64,000 bases of DNA from contig LNAC01000231.1 in assembly GCA_002007465.1 (NCBI GenBank), forward strand, positions 1,010,140 through 1,074,139. The letters run 5' to 3'. Shown piece after piece: positions 12,476-24,577 of the stretch (the first letter of the stretch is position 1; every line of letters starts with the position of its first letter). The notes under the pieces are model-generated. The model saw only the letters and a program-made list of their open reading frames with translations, made no database searches and was not told the origin of the DNA. The stretch is from Ailurus styani. Lineage: Eukaryota > Chordata > Mammalia > Carnivora > Ailuridae. A program made the position numbers and the translations under genes.

Positions 12476-13084
12476 AAGTTATGTTGACATGGACACACTG
12501 AGGCAGACTTTTACTGTAATTACCAAAGAAAAGTTTAAAAGCCTTTCCTTAGGAAAATCTATGAATCATACAAAAAATGAAGAAATAAGAATCTAAACTT
12601 GGAAATTACTTTGACCAAGTTGGACCAATGATGATCTTTCTCAAATCTTATGGAAGAATGTTTACTTTATTGTATTTTTAATTGCCCAAAGAATTTTCTT
12701 ATCAAAGACCCACAAATTCTGCATGACTCATTCAAAGTACTTAAACTGATCAATAAAGAGCATTTAATAATGTAATAACTCTCTCCAAAACATTGAAAAG
12801 ACCAAAAACACAGACATTTAAATAGTCAACTCAATATTTCAAGTTATGTCTACACATATATATCAGAGGTTAGTAATATTTTTGGTAAATGATAAATTTA
12901 ATTTGAAGGTATCATTTTTAAAGTCAACACTCTATGTGTTCTTGTTTTTAGTGAGATTATCACAATTATTGGCATGTACACACACCATTACATATCCCAA
13001 TGTATACTATATATAGACACCCTGATGCTTTTAATTACTGCAAGGTTCAGGTAAGGAGTTTGTAAAGTTGCATGAATGTCTATT
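12476..13084. other. intronic DNA, no recognised feature
   Basis: AT-rich sequence with no recognised repeat or exon. Confidence 0.5.
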
Positions 13085-13310
13085 TGGAGTATAGACAGCA
13101 GGCTCTGAAATCAGGAAGAACTGAATTTGGACTCTGGCTCTATTACTTGCCAGATCGAGTTGTTAAATCTCCTTGATACAAAATGTTCTCATCTGTAATA
13201 GCATCTTTCTCATGGAGTTTAAAAAAAAAACCCATAAGGTGATTCATGTAAAACATTTTGCCCAGTGCTCAGGACAAAACAGATTTTCAAAAAGTGCCAG
13301 TAGTTAACTC
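13085..13310 (+). mobile_element. MIR SINE relic
   Basis: MIR blocks in order: 'agcaggctctgaaatcagga', 'tttggactctggctctatta', 'cttgccaga', 'ttctcatctgtaatagcatc', then 'ttgcccagtgctcaggac'. It is diverged, with a 10-A insertion near 13222. Confidence 0.75.
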
Positions 13311-13604
13311 CCTAGAGACAAAAGTACCCGTGTTGTATTTCTAGACACAAGTGATCTACATACTTATGTTCTACATACTATAAAAACCATAATTTATACA
13401 AATAATAAATAAAACTGTTTATTTCCTAACTCTTTAAGTTATCACTGGCCTTTTGTTGATGAGTCATTTTAGCAAGCTGAGCAAAATTATTCAGGATTTA
13501 ACTTCCTTTAATGTAATTCTTATACCTGTCACGTTTCTAGATTCTCAAATTTTACATGGGCACCCATTACCGCTATTCTTTCTGAGAGCATATGGTCTAT
13601 GTTA

Positions 13605-14017
13605 TTATAAAAGAAAACCTGAACCATTACCACTTCACACCCACTAGGATGTCATCTACCCCCCCAAAAAGAGGGGGGATGGAAAATAACAAGTATTGGT
13701 GGTGAGGGTACATAAAAATTGGAATCTTTATGCACTGTTGGCGGGAATGTAAAATGGTGAGTTGCTATGGAAAATTACAGCAGTTCCTCAAAAAAATCAC
13801 AAATTGAATTCATGTATGATCTAGCAATTCCAATTCTGGGTATATACCCCAAAAGACACAAAAGTGGAGACTCAAATGATTTTCACAGACCTATGTTCAT
13901 TGCAACCTTATTTGCAATACCCAAAATGTGGAAGCAACCCAAGTGTCCCTGTAAGAAAATGTGGTATATACAACAAGGAAATATTATTCAGCCCCAAAAG
14001 GATGGAAATTCTGACAT
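13605..14017 (+). mobile_element. old L1 fragment (ORF2 C-terminal region)
   Basis: Diverged L1 with 'ttatgcactgttggcgggaa', 'caattctgggtatatacccc', 'ttcattgcaaccttatttgc', 'caacccaagtgtccctgtaa' and 'gaaatattattcagcccc'. It has no L1 3'UTR because an LTR relic begins directly after it. A C-run and G-run pair at 13658-13679 could form a short hairpin. Confidence 0.85.
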
Positions 14018-14312
14018 ACCTCTCCACCAAATTCATACACTGAAATCCTAATCCCCACCATGTTAGCATTATGAAGTGGAGAGTTTGGATGTGATTAGTT
14101 CATGAAGTCCCATGAACTAGTCAGAACCCACATGATTAGAATTGGTGCCTTAGAAAAGAGACCCCACAGAGCTCCCTAGTCCCTTCTACCATGAGGTTAC
14201 AGTGAGAAGTCTCAGACTTCCAGCCACCAGAACTGTGAGAAATAAATTTCTGTTGTTTATAAGCAACCCAGTCTTGACCTTTTGTTATAGCAGCCCAAAA
14301 TGAACTAAGACA
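14018..14312 (+). mobile_element. ERVL-MaLR LTR relic (MLT1-like), solo
   Basis: Diagnostic MaLR blocks in order: 'aattcatacactgaaatcct', 'gatgtgattagttcatgaag', 'attggtgccttagaaaagag', 'gagctccctagtcccttcta', 'ccaccagaactgtgagaaat', 'aaatttctgttgtttataag', and a terminus near 'gcccaaaatgaactaagaca'. It contains an old AATAAA signal. No internal retroviral genes are attached, so this is a solo or partial LTR. The exact subfamily needs a library search. Confidence 0.8.
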
Positions 14313-15435
14313 CATACCTACTCAATATCTTCTCCTCTGTTTCTGGTACCCACCCATATTTATATAGTTACATATATAAAATGGTGGCAGGGCTACTTGA
14401 AGTCCCTTAATGGCAAGTGGAGGCATGCTAATCAAGACATCCGGATGTCATATAATTTATGAAAAAAATTCTGCGAAGCCTCATTTATACATACTATAAT
14501 AAAATAAAGTAAATGGTAATCTTAGGTTAGAACCTATTTTGTAGCTAGTTTAATTACCTTGAGTGTATTCTAAAATCAGTGGAAAATATCTTTTTACTTC
14601 CTTACTTCATTTCTTGATTTTTCTATTTCATTTTATAAAGATTGCCACAGTTTCAGAACTATTAATTAAATAAATTATTCTCAACATTGATGAATGGAAA
14701 AGCTTATCATGTGAAATGAATTAGTTGAGGAGAGGTGGCAGTGAGGAGGAGGATGAAGCAAAACTGGAAATTGTATTTAAATAATATTGCAGGGAAAATC
14801 ACATATTCCAGCCCACTACTATAAGATTTTAGGACAGAAAAAAGTGAATTCTATGAAGGCAGACAGCTAAATTAAGTATTTACTCTGTATTTTGAAGATT
14901 ATTCATCTTTGCTTCCCAAACTGACTTATTAATTAATATAATCATAATAACCCAATGCAGAGAGGCAACTGCTCATTAGTGTTTTGGACTGATTTCCTTG
15001 ACTGTAGTATATTATGAGGCTGATTTTTCTTCAGTTGAGTTTATTGTTTCAGCTAATATGAGATTAATCTACCATAACCTTCTGAAAGCACACATGGCTG
15101 AAAAGCCACATTAAAATACTTGTAAAAGCAAACAAAACTGAGGTATTTTGACAGGGAATGTATTACTTTTAATATTCAGACACAACCTGGCTAATAAGGA
15201 TGCTACAATTATTTTTCTGTACAGTTTTATTAGCTTTTACCTTAATTCAAAAATTATAATATCAATATGTGCATATTTAAATAAATAAACCGAACACTAA
15301 TAGGTGTTGCTATGGTGGGAGTTTCCAAATTAAATCTGTGTTTGGAGCCATTCACCTTTTATTAAGGATCTCTTAAAAGATTGTCATAAATTGAAATTTA
15401 ATGTTTTTTCCTATATTCTGATATTTCCAATATCT
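14313..15435. other. intronic DNA, no recognised feature
   Basis: AT-rich unique-looking stretch. I recognise no repeat, exon or RNA gene. Confidence 0.5.
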
Positions 15436-16650
15436 AAGTTCCTTAACTCATCCCTCTCAGCAGCACACCACTACAGCTGATCACTCCCTTTTTCTTGATA
15501 GATTTTATCTTGGCTTCTCTGACTTTACCTTCCTCTCTTCTCTATTCCAGTCACCTCTATATCTGAAGTGCCCATGATTCAAGTTTAGCACATCCTTTTA
15601 ACTCTACACTTTCTTTCTAGGTGATCTTAAACAAGGCCTTAGTGTTGTGTTTAATTTCTTTGCCAGTGATATCCAAATTCATAGCTCTACTTCTGGTCTC
15701 TCCACTAAACTCCAGACTTATAAATCCAATTGTCTCTTTAATGTTTGCACTTTGAGGGATAATGTATATTTCAAACAAAGCATGTTAAGAGCCATTATTT
15801 ACTACATAGCATCTCCATCTTGCTCCTCCTTCTGTCCATACAGTCTTGGTAAAATACATTTCTTCAGGCCAGAGTCCTAGGAATCAACATCTCTGCCCTA
15901 CTCTATGCACCACCAACTCTGGCAGTATCAACCTCTACTGTAAATCTCAATTTTCAACTTCTGTCCTTCTCTGCTACCACCACCAGAGTCCAAGTCTCCT
16001 TTGTCTCTTGGCTAGAGTACTTCAGTGCTTTCCTAACTGCCACATCGATTCCCACTTGTTTCACTGCAATCATCCTCCATTTACCAGGCAGAATAATATT
16101 TCTATCAAAATAAATGAAATCGTGTTACTCCTGACTTAAATCTCATTGTAGGTCTCCTATTATACTTGGAATTAAATCTAACTCATTATCAGGACTGACT
16201 GCTCCCTACAGGAACTAACTAAATCTGCATACCTTGGGGACATCATCTCATAACTTTTGCTCTTGTCACTATGTTCCAGCCACACAGGCCTTCTTTCCAT
16301 TCCTCACTACACCAAGTTTATTCCTGCCTGAAATATCCCTCAGCTTTTTCCATGACTGGCACTTTTTGTTATTCAATTCTCAGCTCAAATATCACATTCT
16401 GAGAAATGCATAGACAGAACACACAAAGTAGCTACTTTTATCACTTTCTATTGTATTATCCTGTTCTGTTTTTTCTATAACACTTTCACTATTGTACCTA
16501 ATATATACTTTCACTATTGTACCTCATTATATACCTAATTTTCCATGTCTCTCCTCTCACCCCAGGAAACCACCAGAGCACTCCCCCCAAATTAGAATGT
16601 AAAATCCTGAAAAACAAGGATTTCTGTTTCCTTCATGGTCAGATGTCCTA
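15436..16650 (+). mobile_element. long L2 relic (ORF2 end and 3'UTR)
   Basis: L2 in sense, with 'cagcagcacaccactacagc' and 'gatcactccctttttcttga' from the end of the L2 reverse transcriptase region. These are followed by 'tgatatccaaattcatagct', 'agagtacttcagtgctttcc', 'tatgttccagccacacaggc' and 'caattctcagctcaaatatc', then the terminal region. At about 1.2 kb it is one of the longest L2 copies in the window. It is fully degraded as a gene. Confidence 0.85.
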
Positions 16651-17311
16651 GCTAAAAACAGTGACTGTCAAGGAGCAGTCATTCAATTAACATCTTTCAA
16701 ATGCATTGTTAAATTATTTTATTTATATATTTTTTAGGATAGATTCCATAAGGGTCATGGTGCTTTTTGCTTGGGATTGTACCTACTTTGTTTAGGACTA
16801 CTTTAGTTGACAAATTCATGCATCTCAGATTTTCCAAGATGATCCCAATCTTAAATGTTATTTCTTACTTTTTTTTTATAATCCATCAAAATACCCCAAT
16901 AATTAGTATATTTTAATATTAAAGCAATAACTGAGACTGTTGCTTAAATTCACAAACAAAAAAGAATTCTTATTAGATAATACACTGATTTTTGTTTTTA
17001 AATTCATGAATAAAACAGAGACAAATTTTCTATTTTCTCTCAAAGAGAAGCACTATAAATGCTGAGTAAAATACCAAAAACAGTTTTTTGAAGTCATCAG
17101 AGAGCAACAAAAGCAGTTAGACTTGATTAAAAACATACACATCAGAATGAGCTGGCCATTTTCTTTTCATGGTATTCACTGATTTACTGAAAGGTGAATA
17201 GAAACTTATAGGCAAAGCTACACTGTAGGGTTTTCATCAATCTCACGGGCTGAGAAGATGAACACTGGAGTTCAGATGAACACTGGAGTTCACTATGAAT
17301 TCACGAGCCAT
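16651..17311. other. intronic DNA, no recognised feature except a tandem repeat
   Basis: AT-rich stretch without a recognised element, apart from the 2 x 18-bp tandem repeat at 17257-17292. Confidence 0.5.
17257..17292. repeat. 2 x 18-bp perfect tandem duplication
   Basis: The 18-base unit 'gatgaacactggagttca' occurs twice back to back (17257-17274 and 17275-17292). Perfect identity suggests a recent slippage event. Confidence 0.97.
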
Positions 17312-17325
17312 AGAAAAATGTGAAG

Positions 17326-17527
17326 GGCGCCTGGGTGGCTCAGTGGGTTAAAGCCTCTGCCTTCGGCTCAGGTCATGATCTCAGGGTCCTGGGATGGAGG
17401 CCCGCATCGGGCTCTCTGCTCAGCAGGGAGCCTGCTTCCTCCTCTCTCTCTGTCTGCCTCTCTGCCTACTTGTGATCTGATCTCTCTCTCTGTGTCAAAT
17501 AAATAAATAAAATCTTTAAAAAAAAAA
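17326..17527 (+). mobile_element. CAN-SINE (SINEC)
   Basis: A complete copy with target-site duplication 'agaaaaatgtgaag' (17312-17325) and 'agaaaagtgtgaag' (17528-17541), one mismatch in 14. It contains a small internal duplication 'gatctgatctctct' in the 3' module. It is antisense to LAMA2. Confidence 0.97.
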
Positions 17528-17541
17528 AGAAAAGTGTGAAG

Positions 17542-18025
17542 CTAGAATGTGAAGGGTTATGAGCCATAGAAAAAATGATTCCTACTTTCTGCTTAGTTTT
17601 TGCCTTTAAGAGATCTACCAAATAAAGTGGTGAAAGAGCCAGAAGATAAATACCATGCAAAAATGAATTCGTAAGAAGTGAAATGCTAATATCTCCCAAT
17701 TTGGGAAATGCTAGAATTTCCCAAATGCAGATAATTGGGAAATCTCATAGAGTTGAGAAGACAAAATTTGGAGTTCAGAGTCAGCCAAGAAGACTGTCTG
17801 CTGGGACCCCTGAAGGGCTACCTGTAGAAATAAGGTTAAACCAGAAACAGCCATCAGAATCCTTGATCAAAGCACAAAGCATTATCTGATTGAATCAAGG
17901 CAAAATGGCTCTATTCTAACTCTTGCCAGAATAAAAGTAAATCCACTGAAGAGACCTTTTACAGGTTTTCAGACACAGTGTTCATTATTTAATTATTTAA
18001 AAAAAAAACTAGCAATTTTTCCATG
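17542..18025. other. intronic DNA, no recognised feature
   Basis: Unrecognised. The words 'gagccatagaaaaa' and 'gtgaaggg' occur on both sides of the neighbouring SINEC, suggesting a small local duplication. Confidence 0.5.
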
Positions 18026-18768
18026 AATCAATAAACCAAGAAGGAAGAAAAAGACAATAGCAACAAACTCACAGATGTTTCACATGTGGTTATCACACAT
18101 ATAATTAAAAATAACTCTGATTAATGTCTTCCTGATGAATAAATGAAGAAGTTGTTTGAAGTTTATTTTTTAATGTATCAAATGGAAATTCCAGGACTGA
18201 AAAATAGAGTTACTGAAATTCAGAATTTAGCAAATTTAGGGTTTAGAGTTTAATAGATTAGATCCAACAGAAGAAAGAACAAGTATACTGAAAAAAGGTT
18301 ACCAGAAGATGTATAAAGAAGCCTTAAAGGAAGGGGAAGAAAAAAAGAAAAAGGAACTTAAAGCCTAGAATACGTAATGGACATGATGTAAAGTTTAACA
18401 TTTACAATTGGAGTTTCAGAGATAGGAGAGGGAAAGTAGATAGTAACAACTTGTGAAGAAATATTGGCTAGGAATTTTCCCAAACCAAGGAAAGGCATCA
18501 ATCCACAGAACTCAAAAGTTTTTGAATCCCAACTGGTATTCATATTCCTAGACACTGTGGTCAGTTCCTGAACCTCAGAGTCAAAGAAATGAAATCTTCA
18601 AAGGAGATAAAGGAAAAAGACACCTTTCTTTGAAAGGTGAAGTAATAAGAATTTAAACGACTTCACAACAAAAATTATGAAAGCCCAACAATAATGGAAT
18701 GAAGTCTTTCAAGGGCTTAAAGAAAATAATTTTCAAATAAAAATTTTATTTGTAACAAAGAATAGGAA

Positions 18769-18937
18769 TGGGGCACCTGGGTAGCTCAGTCAGTTAAGCA
18801 TCAGCCTTTGGCTTCTGTCCTGATCCCAGGGTCCTAGGATTGAGCCCCACATTGGGCTCCCTGCTCAGTGGGGAGCATGCTTCTCCTTCTCCCTTTCCCC
18901 CATTGTGTCTCTCTGTCAAATAAATAAATGAAATCTT

Positions 18938-18975
<38 letters not shown>
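18769..18975 (+). mobile_element. older CAN-SINE with (AC)n-expanded tail
   Basis: An older SINEC form with head 'gggcacctgggtagctcagt', then 'cagttaagcatcagcctttg' and 'ctctctgtcaaataaataaa'. Its tail has grown into an AC array. The 10-base duplication 'agaataggaa' lies at 18759-18768 and 18976-18985. Confidence 0.95.

Positions 18976-18977
<2 letters not shown>
18938..18977. repeat. (CA)n microsatellite in SINE tail
   Basis: About 40 bases of CA units with one CG variant follow the SINEC 'aaatgaaatctta' end. It is probably length-polymorphic. Confidence 0.95.
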
Positions 18978-20008
18978 AATAGGAAAAAAAAATAAAGGAA
19001 AAATAAAGGCTTTCAGGGGAAAAAAACCTGAAACAATTTGTCACCAGCAAACTCTTCCATTAAAAAAAAAAACAAAAAAACAAACAAAACAAAAAAACAG
19101 AAGAGCAATGACCTTAGAAGGAAGTACATTAAGAGCAAATGGAGAAACAGAGAAACTTAAACATGTTCAAAATTAAATGAAAACTATCTGTTATGTCAGT
19201 AACATTTATTTCTTATGGAGCTTAATATATACATAGAATTAACACAATAGTACAAAATCTGCCTTGATAAGGGATGGGGTAGTAGGGAGGTAAGGTGTTA
19301 CAAAGTCTTGCCCTGTCTGGGAAGTGATGAACATACCAATTTACAGCAAGTTCTAATGTATCATATTATATATATAATATTTGTGGTAATCAGTAATAAA
19401 GATTACATGGAATACAAGTTAATGAAAGGAGAAATAGGATGATTAGATGGGGGAAATCTTTAATATTCAAAAGAAGAGAAGGCACAAAAAAAGTTAACAA
19501 AAGATAAGACAACCAGGAAAAATATGGCACTTTGAACCCAATATGGCACTTGAACCCAAATAGCAGTAGTAACATTAAACATAAATAAATTAAATATCCA
19601 ATTTAAAGACAATGATTGTCTAACTGGTTAAATAAACAATGCAACTACATCACGCTCACAAAAGATACTCCTTAAATACAAAGATATCAAGAGGGATGGA
19701 AAAACTATATTATGCTAACACTAACAGAACGGAAGCTACTGAAGCTACAAAAGTAAACCTTAAGGATAGAACTATTGCTAGCAATAATATGGGAAAGGAT
19801 TAACACAGCTCCCATCCTAAGTTTGTATGCTTCTAACAAAACAGTCTCAATACATATTTACAAAGACATACATAACTCACTGATGTATTTATAACACTGC
19901 AGCCAACAACTACAGAATCCACATTCTTCCCAACCATGCAAAACTACTGACCATATATGCTAGATGAAAACAAGGCTCAAAAAACTGAGTCTCAAAGAAC
20001 TGAAACTA

Positions 20009-20209
20009 GGGCGCCTGGGTGGCTCAGTGGGTTAAAGCCTCTGCCTTCGGCTCAGGTCATGATCCCAGGGTCCTGGGATCGAGGCCCGCATTGGGCTCTC
20101 TCCTCGGCAGGGAGTCTGCTTCCTCCTCTCTCCTCTCTCTCTGCCTGCCTCTCTGCCTACTTGTAATCTCTCTCTCTGTGTCAAATAAATAAATAAAATC
20201 TTAAAAAAA
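20009..20209 (+). mobile_element. CAN-SINE (SINEC)
   Basis: A complete copy inside the ancient L1. The perfect 15-base duplication 'aaagaactgaaacta' lies at 19994-20008 and 20210-20224. It is antisense to LAMA2. Confidence 0.98.
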
Positions 20210-21144
20210 AAAGAACTGAAACTATAATGACCATGGTAAAATTGAGAAAAAAAGACACAAAAACAAAAAAATTAGAAAAACATTCAATAGTTGGGAAATG
20301 AAGCACTTTACTTCTAAATAACCCACGAGTCACAGAAGAAATGACAATGGAAATTGAAAATATTTTTAAATCCATGATAATGAAAAATGCAACATTATGA
20401 ATCTTATACAACTAAAATCATGTGCATGGGCAAATACGTACCCTTAAATAAAAATATTTGGAAAAAAGAAAGGCTAAAATATCGATAATTTAGAAACTTA
20501 CTCAAGAAGATAGAAAAAAGTTATCTAAAATAAAAAAAAATTAGAAGTTAAAAAAGATACATTAAAGCAGAATTTGGTGCAATATTCCATGCAATAATTA
20601 AAAATTGACTACTTGAAAAGACCAATAAAATTATAAAAACCTATTAAAGCTGTCAAGGACAAAAAAGTTTGCAAAACAATGTCTTGAATTAGGAAAAAGG
20701 GCATTACTAAAGATCATGTATACATTGAAAAAATAATAACAGTATTTCGTTCACAACTTCATCCCAATATATTTGAAAATATGGGGAAACAGATGAATTT
20801 ATTGAAAAGCTCAACTCAACTAAAAAGAGAAAATAAGAAAACTCTGAAGAGGTTTTTGATGTATTAAAGTTATTGATCTATAACTAACACCCTATCTACA
20901 GAAAAAACCCCTGGGATCAAATGGCATCACTGTTGAATAGAACTTAGAACACTCATCATCTTAAGGGGAAGAGGGGAAAGAAGGACTTACAGAAAGCATG
21001 AGGGTAGCGTATGCGTTGCTGGTTATCTTGATCTAGGCAGTACTTAAGTAGACTCACTTTGTGGAAATACACCAAGCTTTACACTTAGGATTTCTCAACT
21101 CTTTTGTGTACATGCTTCACTTTGATAAACATGTTAGACACATA

Positions 21145-21690
21145 CATATACATGGAAAATAAATGTTTTTAAAAGACATTGTCAGACTCGGGTGCCTGGG
21201 TGGCTCAGTGGGTTAAACCTCTGCCTTCGGCTCAGGTCATGATCTCAGGGTTCTGGTATCAAGTCCCGCATCGGGTTCTCTGCTCAACAGGGAGCCTGCT
21301 TCCCCACCTTTCTCTCTGCCTGCCTCTCTGCCTACTTGTGATCTCTCTCTCTCTCACTCCATCAAATAAATAAATAAATAAATCTTAAAAAAAAAAAAAG
21401 ACATTGTCAGACTAGGTAAAACGTCAAAACTCATCTACATACTGTTTACAAGAAAACCGTACCTAAAATGGAAAGGTGGCAGCAAAGTTGGAATGAATCA
21501 AAAGATTTTTTTATAAACATATTTTTAAATCCCACAAATAACAAATTGAAGTTGATATAAGTAAAATAACACCAGACAGAAAAAGCTTTTAAGTAAAGAG
21601 CATACTAGTAATGAATAAGATGACTTCTTAATGATTAAATATTCAAATATCAAGAGGATATAATCAAACAAAATAGTACAGAAAGTCATA
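21145..21690 (+). mobile_element. ancient L1 fragment (start of ORF2), split by a SINEC
   Basis: Text typical of the L1 ORF2 start: 'aaaagacattgtcagactag', then 'catactgtttacaagaaaac' and a degraded endonuclease region ending near 'caagaggatataatcaaaca'. It lies directly after the 3'UTR of the previous L1 relic, so it is a second fragment. The SINEC at 21189 interrupts it. Confidence 0.7.
21189..21398 (+). mobile_element. CAN-SINE (SINEC)
   Basis: A complete copy with the 15-base duplication 'agacattgtcagact' at 21174-21188 and 21399-21413. The tail is (TAAA)n followed by a poly-A run. It is antisense to LAMA2. Confidence 0.98.
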
Positions 21691-21913
21691 AAAGAGTTTC
21701 AATGTCCAAATGACACTTTTTATTATTTCTATATATAAATATTAATTTTCATAAATTACTGTTTTTAAATACAATACTTTTCTTAAGTTAATATGCCAAG
21801 TGAAACTTTATCTCAGTAATTAAACTGCTTCCTTCCAACTATCCTTCATTTTACTTTCTTATATCACTCCCATTATAATTCCAGCCCATTTGTTCTCTGC
21901 TTAACATTACTTC

Positions 21914-22133
21914 TTTTTTGTTAAGATTTTATTTATTTATTTATTTATTTATTTATTTGACAGAGAGACAGAGAGAGACAGTGTTCACAAGCAGGGGGGG
22001 GGGGTGAGAGAGGGAGAGGGAGAAGCAGGCTGAGCCAGAGAGTCCTAAGTGGGGCTCCATCCCAGGACCCTGAGATCATGACCTGAGCTAAAGACAGATG
22101 CTTAACTGACTGAGGCACCCAGGCACCCCAGTG
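21914..22133 (-). mobile_element. older CAN-SINE, sense to LAMA2
   Basis: Reverse-complement SINEC: T-rich tail as (ATTT)n, an AG-rich tract containing a 10-G run, 'tcccaggaccctgagatcat', 'gacctgagctaaagacagat' and head 'ctgaggcacccaggcacccc'. The word 'ttacttc' flanks it at 21907-21913 and 22134-22140. Confidence 0.95.
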
Positions 22134-22179
22134 TTACTTCCAGTAGACATCCAGGATCTAATATACTGAATGTCAAGTA

Positions 22180-22400
22180 ATGTAATATGCAGCAGTGTGC
22201 TAGACTATTTGCCTACATTACATCACTTTATCCTTTTAACACTGTTCTTCAGAAAGAAGTGGTACTATTAGCTCATTCTACATGTGACCAAATTGAGGAT
22301 CATAAATATGGGGCAATTTACCAAAGGCAAATGAACTGATAAGTGGTATGTCAGGAAATGGAGCATGAGCACAATTATATCTACTCCTTTCTCCTTAGCC
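22180..22400 (-). mobile_element. MIR SINE relic (antisense)
   Basis: Reads as a reverse MIR: 'ctcattctacatgtgaccaa', 'attgaggatcataaatatgg', 'gcaatttaccaaaggcaaat' and 'ctgataagtggtatgtcagg' align in order with the reverse MIR blocks for 'cattttacagatgaggaaac' and onwards. It is diverged. Confidence 0.65.
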
Positions 22401-22519
22401 CCATCTCATCCTTCCTGCCATTTTTGTATTTTAGAGACTCGAGGTCATATTGAGAATACATATTATCTATGAACTAAAACACACATGCTATCATATAACT
22501 TAAATATGTAGCCAATCTC

Positions 22520-22690
22520 TAAAAAAATAAAATATATGTGTATGTAATATGTAAACATATATAAGCATAATGATATATATAATTTTTAACATATTATATA
22601 TTTATATATAAAGTATATGTATGTAAAAGACATCAAATAGACTTTATATATATTTATAAAGTAAAAACATATATATATGTATATAAAGTA
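22520..22690. repeat. AT/TATA low-complexity tract
   Basis: Repeated 'atatat', 'gtatatgtatgta' and 'tttatatata' words. 'gtataaagtaaaaac' occurs twice in variant form at about 22656 and 22679. Confidence 0.85.
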
Positions 22691-23420
22691 AAAACTTAGA
22701 CTCTGAGAATAAAATGAGAGAATACACAATATAGACCAACATGATGAAATGCAGTTTTTTTATGTGTGGAAGCCATCAGACAGCTGTGAAAAACTGCCCA
22801 CATTCAGGCTATTTTAGGCGTTTCTGTTTAGACTTTCCATAACAGAATTAATATGATTTTAAATTTTTAACAGATCTTTTCCCACAGATTTTTAACAGAT
22901 ATCTTCCTTATGCATTATTATTTCTGTTTTCCCTAATTTCAAGAATCATTTTCCAGGGCAGTCAACTTGAGACTACCTGAAATAGGATCTGTATCTCCAA
23001 AAAGTTCCCATTACCATGATGTTGCTAGAATTTATTTTGTCAGCATTTTATATCAAAATACATATATTCTATGTCTATTCCCTTATTTACATGGCATCAT
23101 GGTAGGTTCCCCCCCCCCTTTTTAAAACAACTTTTTCTTTTTCACTAAGAAATAATAAAATATCAATTCAGGTAATTATAGTCCTGGACTTTTCTGTTAC
23201 AACAGAAGAGTTGAATTGATTAAAACCTGTTTTTCTTACATAAAGCTATAAACATGGTAAAGTCAGAAAGGATGACAAATATGACTGAAGTTTAGAATAT
23301 GAGAAAGAATTAGTGAGAAAATTTACTTGGTGTTATTCAGCTTGAGACTTAATGAAAAATTCACAAATTAAAAATATATAGCATATTTTATCATAACATC
23401 ACAATGAGATTACCTTTGTT
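22691..23420. other. intronic DNA, no recognised feature
   Basis: No recognised repeat or exon. A 10-C run lies at 23109-23118. Confidence 0.5.
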
Positions 23421-23434
23421 TAATTTTAAGTTTT

Positions 23435-23623
23435 ATTAAAGATTTTATTTATTTATTTGACACAGAGAGAGAGATCACAAGTAGGCAGAGAGGCAGGCAG
23501 AGAGAGAAGGAAGCAGGCAACCCACTGAGGAGGGAGCCCGATGTGGGCCTCGATCCCATGACCCTGAGATCATGACCTGAGACGAAGGCAGAGGCTTTAA
23601 CCCACTGAGCCACCCAGGCACCC
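23435..23623 (-). mobile_element. CAN-SINE, sense to LAMA2
   Basis: Reverse-complement SINEC with 'gattttatttatttatttga', 'gatcacaagtaggcagagag', 'gaccctgagatcatgacctg' and 'cccactgagccacccaggca'. Its duplication 'taattttaag(t/c)ttta' lies near 23421-23434 and 23624-23638. Confidence 0.96.
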
Positions 23624-23686
23624 TAATTTTAAGCTTTAATGAGATTCTTACCTCATGGGTTGTTTTGCACTGTTCACTCAATTAAT

Positions 23687-24312
23687 CCTTTATTCATTTA
23701 GCATAAATTTATTGAATGCCTCATATGCTAGGCACTAGTCTAAGTGCTTAGACCATGGCAATTAAAAAAAGACAAATATATCCATTCCTATGAAAATTGT
23801 ATTTAGGAAGGTGAGGCAAACAACATTAAACATAAATAGTAACAAGTACATACTAAATTAGACTGAAAAAATACAGCAAGGAAGTGGGTTAGGAAGAGGA
23901 GAGGAGTTTGCAATTTTAAATAGTATTATCAGGGAGGTTCTCACTAAGAAGGTGGCACCTGAATAATAACCCAAAGGAATTGAGGGAAAAGGTTAAATGT
24001 AAATTGGGGAAAATTATTCCAGACAGAGAATCAGTAAGTGCAAAGGCCCTGAGGCAGGAACAAGTACAAAGAGACTCTTAAGACATGATAGAACACCAGC
24101 AGGGCAACTGAAGAGGGGAGATGAGTCCAGAGATGAAATGGGGTGAAGTAAGGATCCCATAAATCCTCATGAGTCATTATGCTTTTCCCACTGGGTGGGA
24201 TAGAAAGCCATTAGAGGCTTTAATGGAAGGAGTAATATAATCTGATTTTGCACTAATAAGATCAATGTGACTGCAGTGTTGAATGTAGACTAAAGGAGAG
24301 ACAATCAGAACT
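23687..24312 (-). mobile_element. L2 relic (3' end and 3'UTR, antisense)
   Basis: A clear reverse-complement L2 with blocks in order: 'tttattgaatgcctcatatg', 'ctaggcactagtctaagtgc', 'aagaaggtggcacctgaata', 'attattccagacagagaatc', 'agtgcaaaggccctgaggca', 'agaaagccattagaggcttt' and 'atgtgactgcagtgttgaat'. It is the best-preserved L2 in the window. Confidence 0.9.
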
Positions 24313-24389
24313 AATGTTCTACACAATATAGACACTAAAGCTAGTTGTCACCTTCATTAATGATTAAAAGGTCAGCATAAATTTATTTA

Positions 24390-24560
24390 AGATTTTTTTT
24401 TTATTTGACAGAGAGGGAGAGATCACAAGTAGGCAGGGAGAGAGGAGGAAGCAGGCTCCCTGCTGAGCAGAGAGTCCGATGCGGGCCTCGATCCCAGGAC
24501 CCTGAGATCATGACCTGAGCCGAAGGCAGAGGGTTTAATCCACTGAGCCACCCAGGCGCC
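24390..24560 (-). mobile_element. CAN-SINE, sense to LAMA2
   Basis: Reverse-complement SINEC with a perfect 17-base duplication 'cagcataaatttattta' at 24373-24389 and 24561-24577. The perfect duplication suggests recent insertion. At about 170 bp it lacks part of the usual CT-rich middle. Confidence 0.98.
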
Positions 24561-24577
24561 CAGCATAAATTTATTTA

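Larger units (their letters stand above)
18026..21144 (+). mobile_element. ancient L1 relic (L1M-type: ORF1, ORF2 part, 3'UTR)
   Basis: ORF1-like text appears first: 'caaatggaaattccaggact', 'tttcccaaaccaaggaaagg', 'gaatcccaactggtattcat'. It is followed by 'caatttgtcaccagcaaact' and by ORF2 endonuclease-region text: 'ccaacaactacagaatccac', 'tctaaataacccacgagtca'. Near 20960-21140 comes an old-type 3'UTR with 'tggttatcttgatctaggca' and 'atgcttcactttgataaaca'. Most of the reverse transcriptase region is missing. Two SINEC copies (18769, 20009) lie inside it. It is heavily mutated. Confidence 0.75.
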
